64,000 nt of DNA from Sambucus nigra (Eukaryota; Streptophyta; Magnoliopsida; Dipsacales; Adoxaceae): positions 540,146,872-540,210,871 of the forward strand of contig OX422211.1 of assembly GCA_949130495.1 (NCBI GenBank), in the 5' to 3' direction. Numbering within the stretch: position 1 is the stretch's first letter; the number at the start of each line of letters is the position of its first letter. Made by a program: the position numbers and the translations under genes. The notes under the pieces were generated by a model. That model was not told the DNA's origin, ran no database searches, and was given only the letters and a program-made list of their open reading frames with translations. Positions 32,401-44,899 of the stretch are shown here, piece after piece.

Positions 32401-32804
32401 ACCCCCCACAAATAACAAACCATTTAAACATGATAAACAAATATCTTTTCCTTTCCCATTTTAAACCAATGTCGTACAAATCTTTACAAGACAATAGACC
32501 AATTAAAATAATGCTTAAAATATTAAAGCACAAATTAGTAAAAAAGCTTCCCATTCTTAAATCAACACCAATTGAAAATCTAATTCTCATATAAAAATAA
32601 TAATTGTTTTTAAATTTCCCATATAAAAATGCTGAAAAAGCTTCCTTTGGACCTCCGGTTAAATTCCTCTGGTGTGTGCCGAATCGAAAGTCAGGATAGG
32701 AGGGAAAGTAAACCCGTTTCAGAGGAGGATAGTCTCCCTGTCTTCTCACCACCGTGTGTGTGAGTGATTCGAGGATATGGGTTTACTCTTTTCTCATTTC
32801 GCGT
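29464..32804. other. AT-rich DNA without recognised gene
   Basis: No frame longer than about 125 codons, no domain, no LTR or polypurine signature. GTACAT/TACATGCA strings recur at 30350-30470. The longest - strand frames (30772-31023 and 32375-32752) show no family pattern. A fold-back segment is annotated at 31854-31974. It may be old host intergenic DNA or decayed transposon. Confidence 0.5.
31854..31974. mobile_element. Fold-back / MITE-like element
   Basis: GGTAAAATACCATTTTAAAAATT on the left is matched in inverted form by AATTTTTAAAA...ACCATTTTACC on the right, with a second inner pair (CATATGTTA and TTAACATATG). The GGTAAAATGGTATTT end is reminiscent of plant MULE-type MITEs. Limits and TSD were not established. 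Confidence 0.4.
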
Positions 32805-33077
32805 CATTGTCCTCTCGGGCTGCCTGGGGAATAAAATTAATAGTCATTAACACGAAAGAATGGAGTCACCAATATATTTTCCTCAAAACAAGAAAAATAA
32901 ATGTACTTGTCTTGAGAAAATGGCATCAAAGTCGTACTAATGCATATGAAACCAAATGAATAAAGGGTCTGAGGGACTAAGTTATGGAATGGGAATATGT
33001 TAGGTACTCATTCCTCCCTTTCTGTCTCTCATGGTCTATGTTAATTTTCTCTTTTTATCCAAGGCATGATGTGTATG
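32805..33077. repeat. Fragment of an older Tat/Ogre-type LTR
   Basis: Diverged match to the left end of the element C LTR (12245-12540) in the same order: CCTCTCGGG, GGAGTCACC, CTCAAAACAAGA, ATGGCATCAAAG, TGCATATGAAACCAAA, GTTAGGTACTCATTCCTCCC, TCTCTCATGG. It stops at 33077 where element D begins, so D is inserted in it. The other half should lie beyond 64000. Confidence 0.65.
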
Positions 33078-34686
33078 TGTAACACCCCAACTTAGTTACT
33101 TATAATTAAGTTTGAAAGTCAAAGTGAGTCAAATCATAATTACCTTAACCAAAACATCTTCACGAGTATTCTTTTTCGTTAACAGCATGAAGCCATAAAG
33201 ACATAAAGCCAAAAGTTTTCACATATTTTAAAGTGATTATGCTTATTCAAACTTGCTTCAACGATAAATAAAATTAAATTACCCCTTTTTCACTTGACCA
33301 AAATTATGGTTTTATGCATCCTTTGCTAAGACAACCCGACCTCCTAGATTTGGCAGTGACATAGTGCTACCTGAAACACATAACCATAATAACCGTGAAC
33401 AAAAGAGCCCAGTGAATGAATCATTACTAAACTATTGCATAAAATTAAATGCAATAAATCATATACATATGGTAATACCTATGTACTTATCCGAATCATT
33501 TATAAACAATGAACAATTATATACTTATCCAGATCATTCATAAAGAATGACTATTATATACTTATACGTCCCATTAATAGTTAGGTATTACTTATCCGGT
33601 CAATTCATAAAGAATGGCCCAACTAATCCGAATCATGATTCACATATCCTGTCCGTAATAGATAATTCTCCCCCATTCCGTCGAGGAGTAACCCCTGTCT
33701 GTAATAAACAATTCTCCCCCATTCCTGGACGAGGAGTAACCCCTGTCTGAAATAGACAACTCTTCCCCATTCCGGGTCGGGAAGTAACCTCCCATTTCGG
33801 TAACCCGAAATGAACAATTTCATATTCCATATTTTCTTGATCATATTCGTAACCATGTGTAATATATCTTACCAATAAGAAATATTCATATCGTATCCAT
33901 AACCATGTGTAATACATCATACCCGTGAGTGATATCCATGCCTTATCCGTAACCATGTGTAATAAATCTTACCTGTGAGTGATATTTAGATCATCTCCAT
34001 AACGATATACAAATACCTCATACCAGTGAGTACACTCACCTTGGACACTTTGTGTGTTTTCCCATGCCTTTGTTTGGCACTTGTTCAACCGATTCTTCTT
34101 CCCGTAGGGACGTTTACGTAATTTCCTTTGAACATTTCTCTAACATTTTCGCGCCTTTCTCGTCCTAAACCTCCCATTTTTTTCTCTTCAGGCCAAACTC
34201 TCAAAACATGGATGAGTTTGGCTGAAGAAGGAAATTATTTAAAGGGTTTAATGTTGGCATTTGTCACCCCCCCTTGGTCCAACCAAAATATGACATGTGG
34301 CACCATATAAATCCAAACATCATTTAAAGTTGAATGACTACTTTACCCCCTGTTCGTGATTTTAGTATAACTCCTTACTCGAACCTCCGTTTAGCACACC
34401 GTTTATTTTGTTACAAACCTAACTCACATGTATACAATTATATAGTTTTGACCTTAAGTCAATTGTTATATTATAAGGGTCAAAACTAGCCTCCGACCCG
34501 GACATTTTTGTCGAAAACTTCACAAATTTGTGTTTGTGACTAATTTAATATTTCATAAGTTATGAAGTTAGGATTAGACTAAACACAATAACTAAAAATT
34601 ATATATTCTCATAACACATTATCCCCATCCCATACGATAATCATGATTTAAACATGGTTTATCATAATCATAATCGGGTCGTCACA
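33078..34686 (-). repeat. LTR 1 of element D array
   Basis: 1609 bp; + strand ends TGTAACACCCC and GGTCGTCACA. It contains three copies of a 49-bp minisatellite (about 33645-33790). AT-rich with AGTGA-type short repeats; no gene. Confidence 0.85.
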
Positions 34687-34698
34687 ACCTTCCCCTCT
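34687..34698 (-). other. Polypurine tract 1 of element D
   Basis: AGAGGGGAAGGT on the - strand, directly before the LTR start TGTGACGACCCG. Confidence 0.75.
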
Positions 34699-36661
34699 TA
34701 GAAAATTTCATCCTCAGAATTTAGGATGAATTTCACTTATCAAACAATTGGGGATACTATTTTATCATTCTATATTCCCATTCCCATGTTTCTTATTTAA
34801 TTTTATGTATCCTCCACAACACTTTAACAACAAAACTACTTTATTCCCTAATACTTGCTCTTTACGACCAAGTATTTCAATCGGTTCCTTGATGTACGAC
34901 ACATCTTCTTTCGTAATAACTTCAGTATCCTTATCATTACCTGTAAGAATAATCGTCTAATGATCTCTTATAATGAAAACCAAACCCCAACTCATATATT
35001 ACTTCATACCTTTTTATACGTATGTCAAACATTCACACATACTAGATTATCAGTTATATCATTCATATAGTTTATCCTTATCGTCGTGTAATATTTCAAT
35101 TCATAGATATCATATTAAGATATTGGCTTATTACACGTCATATTTCCATCTTCCATTCAACACCAAATACACGTGTTTGACTTTAACTACTATCCATATC
35201 ATTTCTGATGTTTAAGAGTATGTTAAATCTCATCCTTACAATTTCTTAATTTAAATATATCCTCAGTAGTTTTCATGTATCAAAACTGTACAATCTTTCG
35301 CGAAATGTTTATTCCTAACCAATCTTTCATATTCACGTTCATGTATATTGTGCAGTCATGCACTATGAACTCAATATAACTTCTCACTATATTCCCCTTT
35401 TTAGTATCGTATGATTATTCTTTAACTAAACATACAACAACTTTAACTAGTCATTAATCTAGCATAATAACTTTACAATCATAATCTTACCACAATCCAT
35501 ATTAACATTATGGTCTTATGCAAAATTATTAATACACTCACCTTACCCGTTTTGTAACATGGACATTAAACATAACATCACCACTGAAAATTTTAACCAA
35601 ACATACCAACCCCATAATACTTATCTTAACTATTAAATGTCGTATTTCTTTCAAATAACTTGAACAAATACCTTAATGTATCCCATTATGGTATCTCACA
35701 TAACATCTTATCCTTACACATACTTCTTGGTGACTCCATATAATGTCAATCATATTCATTATATGTCATACTCTTAATGATAACACGTACTTACAATGAC
35801 AAATACAACTCAATATCAACACAAACCAATTGTCGATATTCCAAACCAATTAGCATCTTTCCCATACTCATAAACAACAAATACACTTAAAAGGGCTCCC
35901 CAATATACTTTTTAAACTTCCAACTCTTTAACACCTCGTCTCAACTTTACTATTCATATAAGCATTTCAAAACATCCCAAGAGTAATATTCACTACATAT
36001 ACTCATACTATAAAAAAATTTACATCTCAACTCTTATCACTCTTTTCTTCTACATATCATAATTCAGTATGAACCCATTTTCGGATCAATTATTATATAT
36101 TGACTAGTATTTGATTTCATACCATTTCACATATTAAAATTAAACATATACAACTATTAATTCTCTCACTTCACCTTTACCATGTGAATCTTCATTTTAT
36201 TCACACTCTAATAATTTACTATCTCGTCCTTTAACGGAATATGGGTTCCCGTACCTCACTCTCCCACATAAATGGGCACACAACAAACCATGGTTTAATA
36301 AGTGATGCAACTCAAGTCTACATATCCGAGTATAAGAAGAGATTACTTCCAATAATTCACAATTTTTGTATGAAACATTATGTCTTTAAAAAATTTCCTT
36401 CAATGAGAGTTTTATCGACACCACAAATAAAACAATGCAATGATTCAAATTAAAATACCTGTATTCGTTGTCATCCTCGAATAAACCTTAACATCTCATT
36501 TCCTTTCCTACAAGATCCTTACATTTCATATCCCACAAGACAATATATATGTATAACTAATAGATGTTAGTCAATAAAGCCAATTTCCTTATGACTCAAA
36601 ACAATTTCTACTTCCACTGCCAAATCTAGGCGCTCCTCACCCCAGAACCTCTAAAACCTAG

Positions 36662-36673
36662 GCTCTGATACCA
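36662..36673 (-). other. Primer-binding site 1 of element D (initiator Met tRNA)
   Basis: TGGTATCAGAGC on the - strand, complementary to the 3' end of the plant initiator-Met tRNA, 4 bp from the LTR. Confidence 0.85.
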
Positions 36674-36677
36674 AAGT

Positions 36678-38235
36678 TGTCACACCCCAACCCAGTTACT
36701 TATAATTAAGTTTAAAAGTCAATGTAAGTCAAATCATAATTACCTTAACCAAACCATCTTCACGAGTATTCTTTTTCGTTAACAGCATGAAGCCATAAAG
36801 CCAAAAGTTTTCACATATTTTAAGAGTGATTATGCTTATTCAAACTTGACTCAAGGATAAGTAAAATTAAATTACCCCTTTTTCACTTGACCAAAATTAT
36901 GGTTTTATGCATCCTTTGCTAAGCCAACCCGACCTCCTAGATTTGGCAGTGACGTAATGCTACCTGAAACAAATAACCATAATAACCGTGAGCAAAAGAG
37001 CCCAGTGAATGCATCATTACTAAACAATCGCATAAAATTAACTGCAATAAATCATATACATGTGGTAATACCTAAGTACTTATCCATATCATTTATAAAT
37101 AATGACCAATTATATAGTTATCTAGATCATTCATAATTAATGACTAATTATATACTTATACGGACCATTAATAATTAGGTATTACTTATCCGGTAAATTC
37201 ATAAATAATGTCCCAACTGATCCGAATCATGATTCATATATCCTGTCTGCAATAGACAATTCTCCCCCATTCCTGGTCGAAGAGTAACCCCTGTCTGTAA
37301 TAGACAATTCTTCCCCATTTCGGGTCGGGAAGTAACCTCCCATTTCGGTAACCCGGAATGAACAATTTCATATTCCATATTTTCTTGATCATATTCATAA
37401 CCATGTGTAATACATCTTACCAATAAGTGATATTCGTATCGTATCCATAACCATGTGTAATACATCTTACCCGTGAGTGATATTCATGTCTTATCCGTAA
37501 CCATGTGTAAAAAATCTTTCTTGTGAGTGATATTTAGATCATCTCCATAACGATATACAAATATCTCATACCAGTGAGTACACTCACCTTGGACACTTCG
37601 TGTGTTTTTCCCTTGCCTTTGTCCGGCACTTGTTCAATCAATTCTTCTTCCCGTAGGGATGTTTAAGTAACTTCCTATGAACTTTTTTTCAACTTTTTCT
37701 CGCCTTTCTCGTCCTAAACCTCCAGTTTCTTTCTCTTCAGGCCAAACTCTCAGAAAATGGATGATTTTGGATGAAGAAGGATATTATTTAAATGGTTTAA
37801 AGTCGGCATATGTCACCTCCCCTAGGTCCAACCAAAATATGACATGTGGCACCATAAAAAGCCAAACATCATTTAACGCTAAATGACTACTTTACCCCCA
37901 GTTCGTGATTTCAATATAACTCCTTACTCGAACCTCCGTTTAGCACACCGTTTGTTGTGTTAGAAACCTAACTCACATGTATACAATTATATATTTTTGA
38001 ACTTAAGTCAATTGTTACATTATAAGGGTCAAAACTAGCCTCCAACCCGGAAATTTTTATCGAAAACTTCACAAATTTGTGTTTGTGACTAATTTAATAT
38101 TTCGTAAGTTATGAAGGTATGATTAGACTAAACAAAATAACTAAAAATTATATATTCTCATAACACATTATCCTCATCCCATACGATAATCATGATTTAA
38201 ACATGGTTTATCATAATCATAATCGGGTCGTCACA
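36678..38235 (-). repeat. LTR 2 of element D array
   Basis: 1558 bp; + strand ends TGTCACACCCC and GGTCGTCACA. It is about 50 bp shorter than LTR 1 because it has two, not three, minisatellite units (about 37245-37345). Confidence 0.88.
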
Positions 38236-38248
38236 ACTTTCCCCTTTT
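38236..38248 (-). other. Polypurine tract 2 of element D
   Basis: AAAAGGGGAAAGT on the - strand next to LTR 2. Confidence 0.75.
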
Positions 38249-39963
38249 AGAAAATTTTGTCCTCGAAATTTAGGATGAATTTCACTTATCAAACAATTGG
38301 GGATACTATTTTATCATTCTAAATTCCCATTCCCATGTTTCTTATTTAATTTTATGTATCCTCCACAACACTTTAACTACGAAACTACTTTATTCCCTAA
38401 TACTTGCTCTTTACGACCAAGTATTTCAATCGGTTCCTTGATGTACGACACATCTTCTTTCATAATAACTTCAGTATCCTTATCTTTACCCGTAAGAATA
38501 ATCATCTAATGATATCTTATTAATGAAAACAAAACCCCAACTCATATATTACTTCATACCTTTATATATGTATGTCAAACATTAACACATACTATATTAT
38601 CAGTTATATCATTCCTATAGTTTATCCTTATCGTCGCGTAATATTTCAATTCATAGATATCATATTACCATATTGGCTTATTACATGTCATATTTCCATC
38701 CTCCATTCAACACCAAATACACGTGTTTGACTTTAACTACTATCCATATCATTTCTGATGTTTAAGAGTATGTTAAATCTCATCCTTACAATTTCTTAAT
38801 TTAAATATATCCTCAGTACTTTTCATGTTTCAAAACTGTACAATCTTGCACCAAATGTTTATTCTTAACCAATCTTTCATATTCACGTTCATGTATATTG
38901 TGCAGTCATGCACTATGAACACAATATAACTTCTCACGATATTCCCCTTTTTAGTATCATATGATTATTCTTTAACTGAACATACAACGACTTTAACTAG
39001 TCATTAATCTAGCATAATAACTTTACAATCATAATCTTACCACAATCCTTATTAACATTATAGTCTTATGCAACATTATTAATACACTCACCTTACCCGT
39101 TTGGTAACATGGACATTAAACATAACATCACCACTGAAAATTTTAACCACACATACCAACCCCATAATACTTATCTTAACTATTATATGTCGCATTTCTT
39201 TCAAATAACTTGAACAAATACCTTAATGTATCCCATTATGGTATCTCATATAACATCTTTTCCTTACACATACTTCTTGGTGACTCCATATAATGTCAAT
39301 CATATTCATTATATGTCATACTCTTAGTGATAACACGTATATACAATGACAAATACAACTCAATATCAACACAAACCAGTTGTCGATATTCCAAACCAAT
39401 TAGCATCTTTCCCATATTCATAAACAACAAATACACTTAAAAGGGCTCCCCAATATTTTTTTTAAACTTCCAACTCTTTAACACCTCGTCTTAACTTTAC
39501 TATTCATATAAGCATTTCAAAACATCCCAAGAGTAATATTCACTACATATACTCATACTATACAAAAATTTTAATCTGAACTCTTATCACTCTTTTCTTC
39601 TATGTATCATAATTCAGTATGAACCCATATTCGGATCAATTATTATATATTGACTAGTAATTGAATTTCAGACCATTTCCCATATTAAAAGTAAACATAT
39701 ACAACTATTAATCCTCTCACTTCACATTTACCATGTGAATCTTCATTTTATTCACACTCTAATAATTTACCATCTCGTCCTCTAACGAAATATGGGTTCC
39801 CGTACCTCACTCTCCCACATAAATGGGCACACACCAAACCACGGTTTAATAAGTGATACAACTCAAGTCTACATATTCCACTATAAGAAGAGATCACTTC
39901 TAACACTTCACAATTTTGTATACCACATTATGTCTTTAAAAGTTTCCCTTTAATGACATTTTT

Positions 39964-39968
39964 ATCGA
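39964..39968. repeat. Target-site duplication of element E, left copy (ATCGA)
   Basis: ATCGA before the LTR at 39969 is repeated at 60641-60645. The uninterrupted target is seen at 36411-36445 (TTTTATCGACACCACAAAT), which confirms the junction. Confidence 0.95.
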
Positions 39969-41303
39969 TGTAGGAGGGTAGTGAGACTGGAGTCTTTGAA
40001 TAACTGGAAAGGGTGAGGAGTGACCCACTCCAATGGACGCTGCCAGCAAGGTCTTTAAGGTCTCCTGGTGCAACTTCTGAAAGAAAACTTCTCCTTGTGG
40101 TAACAATGGAACTCAAGCTTCAACTCACTCCCTGCAAGAAGGTGAACTTTCACAGAAAAAATAGTAATCTTCTCAAGGGAAACACCTGAGAGTGATGGTT
40201 GACAGTGGGGAGTGAAGGAACAAGGCACTCAGCACTAAGAGAATGAGCAGGGAGAGAATACTAGAGAGGTTTTGGTGTGATTTTGACAGGGTGACTTTGA
40301 TATTGAGTTTTTTCTATATATCTCTATGACCTTACCCAGGGGTCCAATTTATACTTGGGCATTAAGTCTGGGTTGGCACTTTTGGTGCCAAAACTTATTG
40401 GTTTGGTGAGGGACAAAGTCTACAGTGTACTATTTGTCCCTACCTGCAGGCAGGTCTGCCTGTTCCCTCTAGCAGATGCCCCCTGGCGCCGACCAAAGTT
40501 CAAAAGCAAACACGTCTTCTAATGGAGACAAAATATCTAATTTGCTAAATATCTTTTGAAATGGTAACTTTGATACAAACTTTGTAAACTTGAGGGGGGG
40601 TCTCGAGGACCACCTCCTCTAAAATATTTGCAAGCTTTAGGGGGGTCTCGAGGACCCCCTTCTAAAATCATTTTTCTTGAGAGGGGTTTAGAGGACCCTC
40701 TCCTCTAAATTCATTTTATAAACAGTTCTTTTCTTGTGAGCAGCCAGCCCTTTGGCTGCTCACTTCACTTGTGACTAAGTGTGAGGTGTGTGAGGACTGG
40801 GTGACCCTAGGGTCTCCTACTAGTATTCTCTCAATCCTATAGTGCTAAGTGGTTGAGCTTGCTCAACATACCTTGTCCCTCATCCGCCAAGACAAAACTC
40901 TCAGGAGGTCCCAACTAGCCTGCTTGAGCCCTGCTTGCTCAACTAGGCAACCTGTACAAGAAAGTAAAGTGTTAATAATGTTGTTCATTTAGAGACTGAC
41001 GTCTCATGATGAGGAGTTGCTCGTGGTAGCTACTCCCTCATCCTGGCCACTCTGGGTGGGTTCCTTCTCAATATGAGTTTCTGTCGAAACCCTTGTAATG
41101 GCACTTCTCAAATAACATTTATGCTCTGACCCTTGCAGTGGCGCTAAGCCTTACAGTGGCGCTGACCCTCTCAAATGTCATTACTGCGGTGACCCTTGCA
41201 GTGGCGCTGACCCCTGCAGGCACTGACCCTTGCATTGGCACTTCTCAATCTTGTATTTCTGTGGTAAGCCTTACGAGACATCTCTCGAATGTCATTACTG
41301 CAG
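39969..41303 (-). repeat. 3' LTR of element E, first part
   Basis: Begins TGTAGGAGGGTAGTG on the + strand. It contains three consecutive hairpin-forming GGGGGTC-TCGAG-GACCCCC-type segments (about 40594-40708) and, near its right end, GCAGTGGCGCTGACC repeats. It is cut at 41303 by element F and continues at 51360. Confidence 0.9.
41299..41303. repeat. Target-site duplication of element F, left copy (TGCAG)
   Basis: TGCAG before the LTR at 41304 and again at 51355-51359 after the other LTR. Confidence 0.95.
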
Positions 41304-44199
41304 TGTGACACCCCAACTAATTAAATACCGGGTAGCTACTCCTTTATTAAATTAATTCAAAATTCCAAGTTGGTCCAGTTAATAGCATCACTGTCGAAAA
41401 CATTTTAATGATTACTAACCACCTAGTATTTAAAATGTAAGTTGTCAAATTTTAATTAAAGTCTGATTAACATGCAACAAGTGTAATGAAGAATAATAAC
41501 ACCATTCACCATAACGAAGTAAATAGAATAACCATCACATAGTGTAAATAAAGTCTGGAGGAAAACTCCTCACTACAAATCCCACAACTGAAATAAGTAA
41601 CGAAATACTGAATCAATACATGCCAAAGTCTGAAAACTGTAATGGAAAAGTAACTCTAATGGAACTGGGCAACATGCCCTAAAACTGAAGAATACGGAAT
41701 CCAAATGATAGAAGCGTCTAAAAGCAAATCCCTGTAGCTTCCACAAACAGCTACAGCTCGTCACCTAAATGAGTATCCTATGCATGGTGTCCTTGTGGCT
41801 GGGCACCTAAAATGGTTTTACAAAAAAATATAGATTTGAAAGCAAACGGGTCAGAGCCCGAATGTGGAGATATTTTAAAAACCTGCAAGTGCTTTAAAAA
41901 CATTTAAAACATTAAATGTAAAGTACATGTTAGGACGTGCACTCACATGATATTCTCACCTCTCGTCTAACTGTGCACTCCTAACGTAAGTACCCATCTA
42001 ACCGCTAGTTACGCGACATCATATCTAGCTAGACTGTCATAGGTCCTACCCTTATTACTTGGTTCCATAAACATTATAACGATCTCAGTTAAATAGGTGC
42101 TTAACGTAAATTCAGGTTCTCAAACAAAAGTAATACAGCTCGTTATAGATTAGCCCTCTATGTTATTCCATAGTTACACACAATACCATATGAAAGTTCC
42201 CAGTTCATTAAGTGTATATTTTCCACAACATAAATATACAATATAAGCACCCCGAGCCTAAGCTGCGGTGCACACATACTCTGCTATCCATCCCGGTACA
42301 TCACGTACATAAGGATCACATATTCCGAATCTCTCAGGAATAGTTCACAGATAACAACATCACAAATAATGGAGGCGAACACAGTCACATCACATGGGTC
42401 ACGCACATACCTACGCTCCCACGATTAGTGGACTTATTAACATCCCAATAAGTCTTTCTCTGACCTATGTTCATCGAGGTAACCAGTCTAAATCCGGGAA
42501 ACACAAGGATTAGAGGGCCCTAAGCGAACGGAAACCTCCCGTGATAGCAAGTATGGTAGGTATGTCATACACACAAATCATATACCAATACTAAGTAAGC
42601 ACACATCTTAGTAATCCCGTAGTTTAATTGTAGTACTTATCGCATTCTCGTACCAATCTAATATATATACAACTTATATATAATCCCGGTCCATTTATAC
42701 AAGCGTCATAATTTATCCTCACGTCGTGGTAAACACTCACGTCTCAATCCCATATTAACCATTATTCAAATCACTCGTACATAATTTACTCCTCGTGATA
42801 ACCCAAATGTCCCAAATCTATCAATATATCATCAAAGGAATGTTATCTCTATCCTCGAACAAGTTTACGGGACTCTCAAAATCAAAACAGGCCAAAAAGG
42901 CCTAAACTGTCAACTCGTTCGAAGTCTCGTTCGAACGAGGCTGTTCGAACGAGATTCAGTTCGTTCGAACGAACTGCACCTTCTAACGACATCTCGTTCG
43001 AACGAAGGTATCGAACGAAATTTCCTCTCGTTAGAAGCGACTGGTCAACTCGTTAGAAGCTCGTTCGAACGACCTGGGGAGGTCTTGTAACGAACGACCA
43101 GTTTCGAGCCCAGATTTCCTTAGTTTCGTTTTTCACCATTTTTATCTCTTCAAAACTCATCTACACATCAAACCAACGATTGTTTAAGGTCTCTAATCAT
43201 CCCTAAACGTACCTAGGTCACATACTAACATATTTTGAGGAGTTAATTCATCCCAATCATCATTAAATCATTAAATCACATCACTTTCCCCTAATTTTTA
43301 CAAGAACATAAACCCTAAAATTTTAAATCATGAATTAACCCCATTAAATCCATTTTAATTTCATCCAATAACTAATATCATCAGTATAATCATCTACCTA
43401 CCATTCTACATGCAATTCTCCTCAAGATTTCAAGTTCTAAACTCCAAAATACATGGGTTTTCATGTTTCACCAAGAACAAATCAATTTTATTAAATTCCT
43501 ACACATGGAAAGAGCATTCTCTGAAATTAAACGATAATAAACCACTTGCCTTGAGTGCCTCTGAATTTGATGTTGATTTCCTCTCTCTTTCTGCAGAATT
43601 CCCTCTCTCTCTCTTTCTCGAAGCTTCTTCTCCAATGGCTATGGTGGCTAGGGTTTTCTTATGGAAAGTAATAGAAACCTAATTCTAATAACCTACGTAA
43701 CCTATTGGGTTAACATGGGTTTGTTAGTGGCTTAGTGGGTCAAACCCACATCAGATTTACTTTACCAATTTTCGTCATTTTTAATTCCTAAAAATACGAA
43801 ATTACCAAAATACCCTTTATATTGCCGGTATGGCCTAAAAATACCCCGGGACCCAAACTACACCCCCGGCTAGTGTTTTCTGACTATCTCGACCCTTCCG
43901 GACACGTTGGCGCACTCAAAACGACCATACGTTTAATAGAATTTAAATTCACTATTATAATTAAAATAATTATATCCTGACGCGACTGTCACACACGTCC
44001 CAATAAAATGACCAAATTGCCGTATATCAATCTCACGACAAATTTCATAATTCAATATTCATATAACACCATATGTACTCAATATAGTCAAATACCAACT
44101 CACATCTCGCTAGTATTTTATCCGGATTAATTTCCAATTAATTCTCATTTAATTAATTAATCCCAAAAATAAATATAGCCAAAAATACGGGGTATTACA
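41304..44199 (-). repeat. 3' LTR of element F
   Basis: 2896 bp; + strand ends TGTGACACCCC and GGGGTATTACA. It contains a cluster of TCGTTCGAACGA palindromes (42914-43098). Frames of 63 and 90 codons recur in both LTRs only because the LTRs are copies. Confidence 0.95.
42914..43098. promoter_or_regulatory. Cluster of TCGTTCGAACGA palindromes, 3' LTR of element F
   Basis: At least six variants of CTCGTTCGAACGAG (14-bp perfect palindrome) in about 180 bp. The cluster is present in both LTRs (50067-50254) but with different small insertions. A repeated binding site is possible; no factor is assigned. Confidence 0.5.
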
Positions 44200-44200
44200 T

Positions 44201-44211
44201 ACTTCCCCCCT
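44201..44211 (-). other. Polypurine tract of element F
   Basis: AGGGGGGAAGT on the - strand, directly before LTR start (A)TGTAATACCCC. Confidence 0.88.
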
Positions 44212-44241
44212 AATAACCGAATTTCGTCCCGAAATTCGAAA

Positions 44242-44805
44242 CTAGAAAGTACCTGCTAAAAACAACTCTGGATAACGTTCGCGCATCTCATCCTCGCGCT
44301 CCCATGTGGACTCCTCGACATTGTGATGTCGCCACTGAACACGCACTAACGGAACTATCTTTGACCGCAGCTTCCTCTCACTTCGGTCCAAAATAGCAAT
44401 CGGCCCCTCCTCGTAGGAGCTATCCGACTGGAGATCGATGTCCTCCACAGCAATGTGAGAATGAGCCAAATTATCTCTAAGGTATTTCCTTAGCGAGGAA
44501 ATATGAAACACATCGTGAATCCGATGCAAATGCTCCGGTAACCCAAGTCTATACGCAACCGGTCCGATCCGCTCAATAATAGGAAATGGCCCCACATACC
44601 TCGGTGCCAACTTCCCCTTCTTCTCAAAACGCATAATCCCCTTCATAGGAGATACTCTGAGCAAAACCTGGTCCCCCACTTGGAACTCCCTGAAAAATCT
44701 CTTCGCATCAGCATAATTCTTCTGCCTGTCTTGAGCTACCCGAATGCGACTCCGAATCAACTCAATCCTTGCCGAAGTATCCTGAATCACTTCCGGCCCA
44801 AGTAG
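44242..44805 (-). pseudogene. Integrase C-terminus and chromodomain of element F
   Basis: Open from 44790 to 44242 (182 codons), with readable coding back to about 44805. It starts in the post-core integrase segment ([16 protein letters not shown]), has [13 protein letters not shown] and [10 protein letters not shown], and ends in a chromodomain-like tail (E-G-P-I-A-I-L-D-R...V-R-V-Q-W...E-S-T-W-E-R-E). Such chromodomains direct integration to marked chromatin. The whole zinc and catalytic part of the integrase is missing upstream. Confidence 0.85.
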
Positions 44806-44899
44806 TGATTCCTAAATTTAATACTAGTAAGAATACTAGTAAGAATACTAGTAAGAATAAGAATACTAGTATAATTACTATAATTATACTATAATTAGT
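44806..44899. other. AT-rich filler at the integrase deletion junction
   Basis: About 90 bp of non-element sequence between A-E-S-H-G-S of the pre-integrase segment and L-L-G-P-E-V-I-Q of the post-core segment. It contains four ATACTAGTAAGAAT-type copies and an inverted ATAATTATAGT-type segment. About 1 kb of coding (zinc domain and D-D-E core) is absent. Short repeated filler is typical of end joining with template switching. Confidence 0.7.

Larger units (their letters stand above)
34687..36677 (-). other. Internal region 1 of element D (1991 bp, no gene)
   Basis: AT-rich with stop codons in all frames. It begins with the polypurine tract and ends with the primer site. It is near-identical to internal regions 2 and 3, and no gag or pol trace was found. 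Confidence 0.75.
38236..39968 (-). other. Internal region 2 of element D, left part
   Basis: 1733 bp of the same non-coding internal sequence as region 1, interrupted after 39968 by element E. It resumes at 60646. Confidence 0.8.

Noticed and set aside
32375..32752. 125-codon - strand ORF in gene-free DNA
   Set aside because: No family pattern, AT-rich, no splice or promoter support.
36661..36673. Possible tRNA-Met gene end (GCTCTGATACCA)
   Set aside because: Only the primer-site complement next to an LTR; no cloverleaf. Same at 48444 and 60889.
43410..43682. 90-codon ORF, repeated at 50565-50837
   Set aside because: Duplicate only because it lies in both LTRs of element F; low-complexity, probably transcribed LTR leader, no domain.
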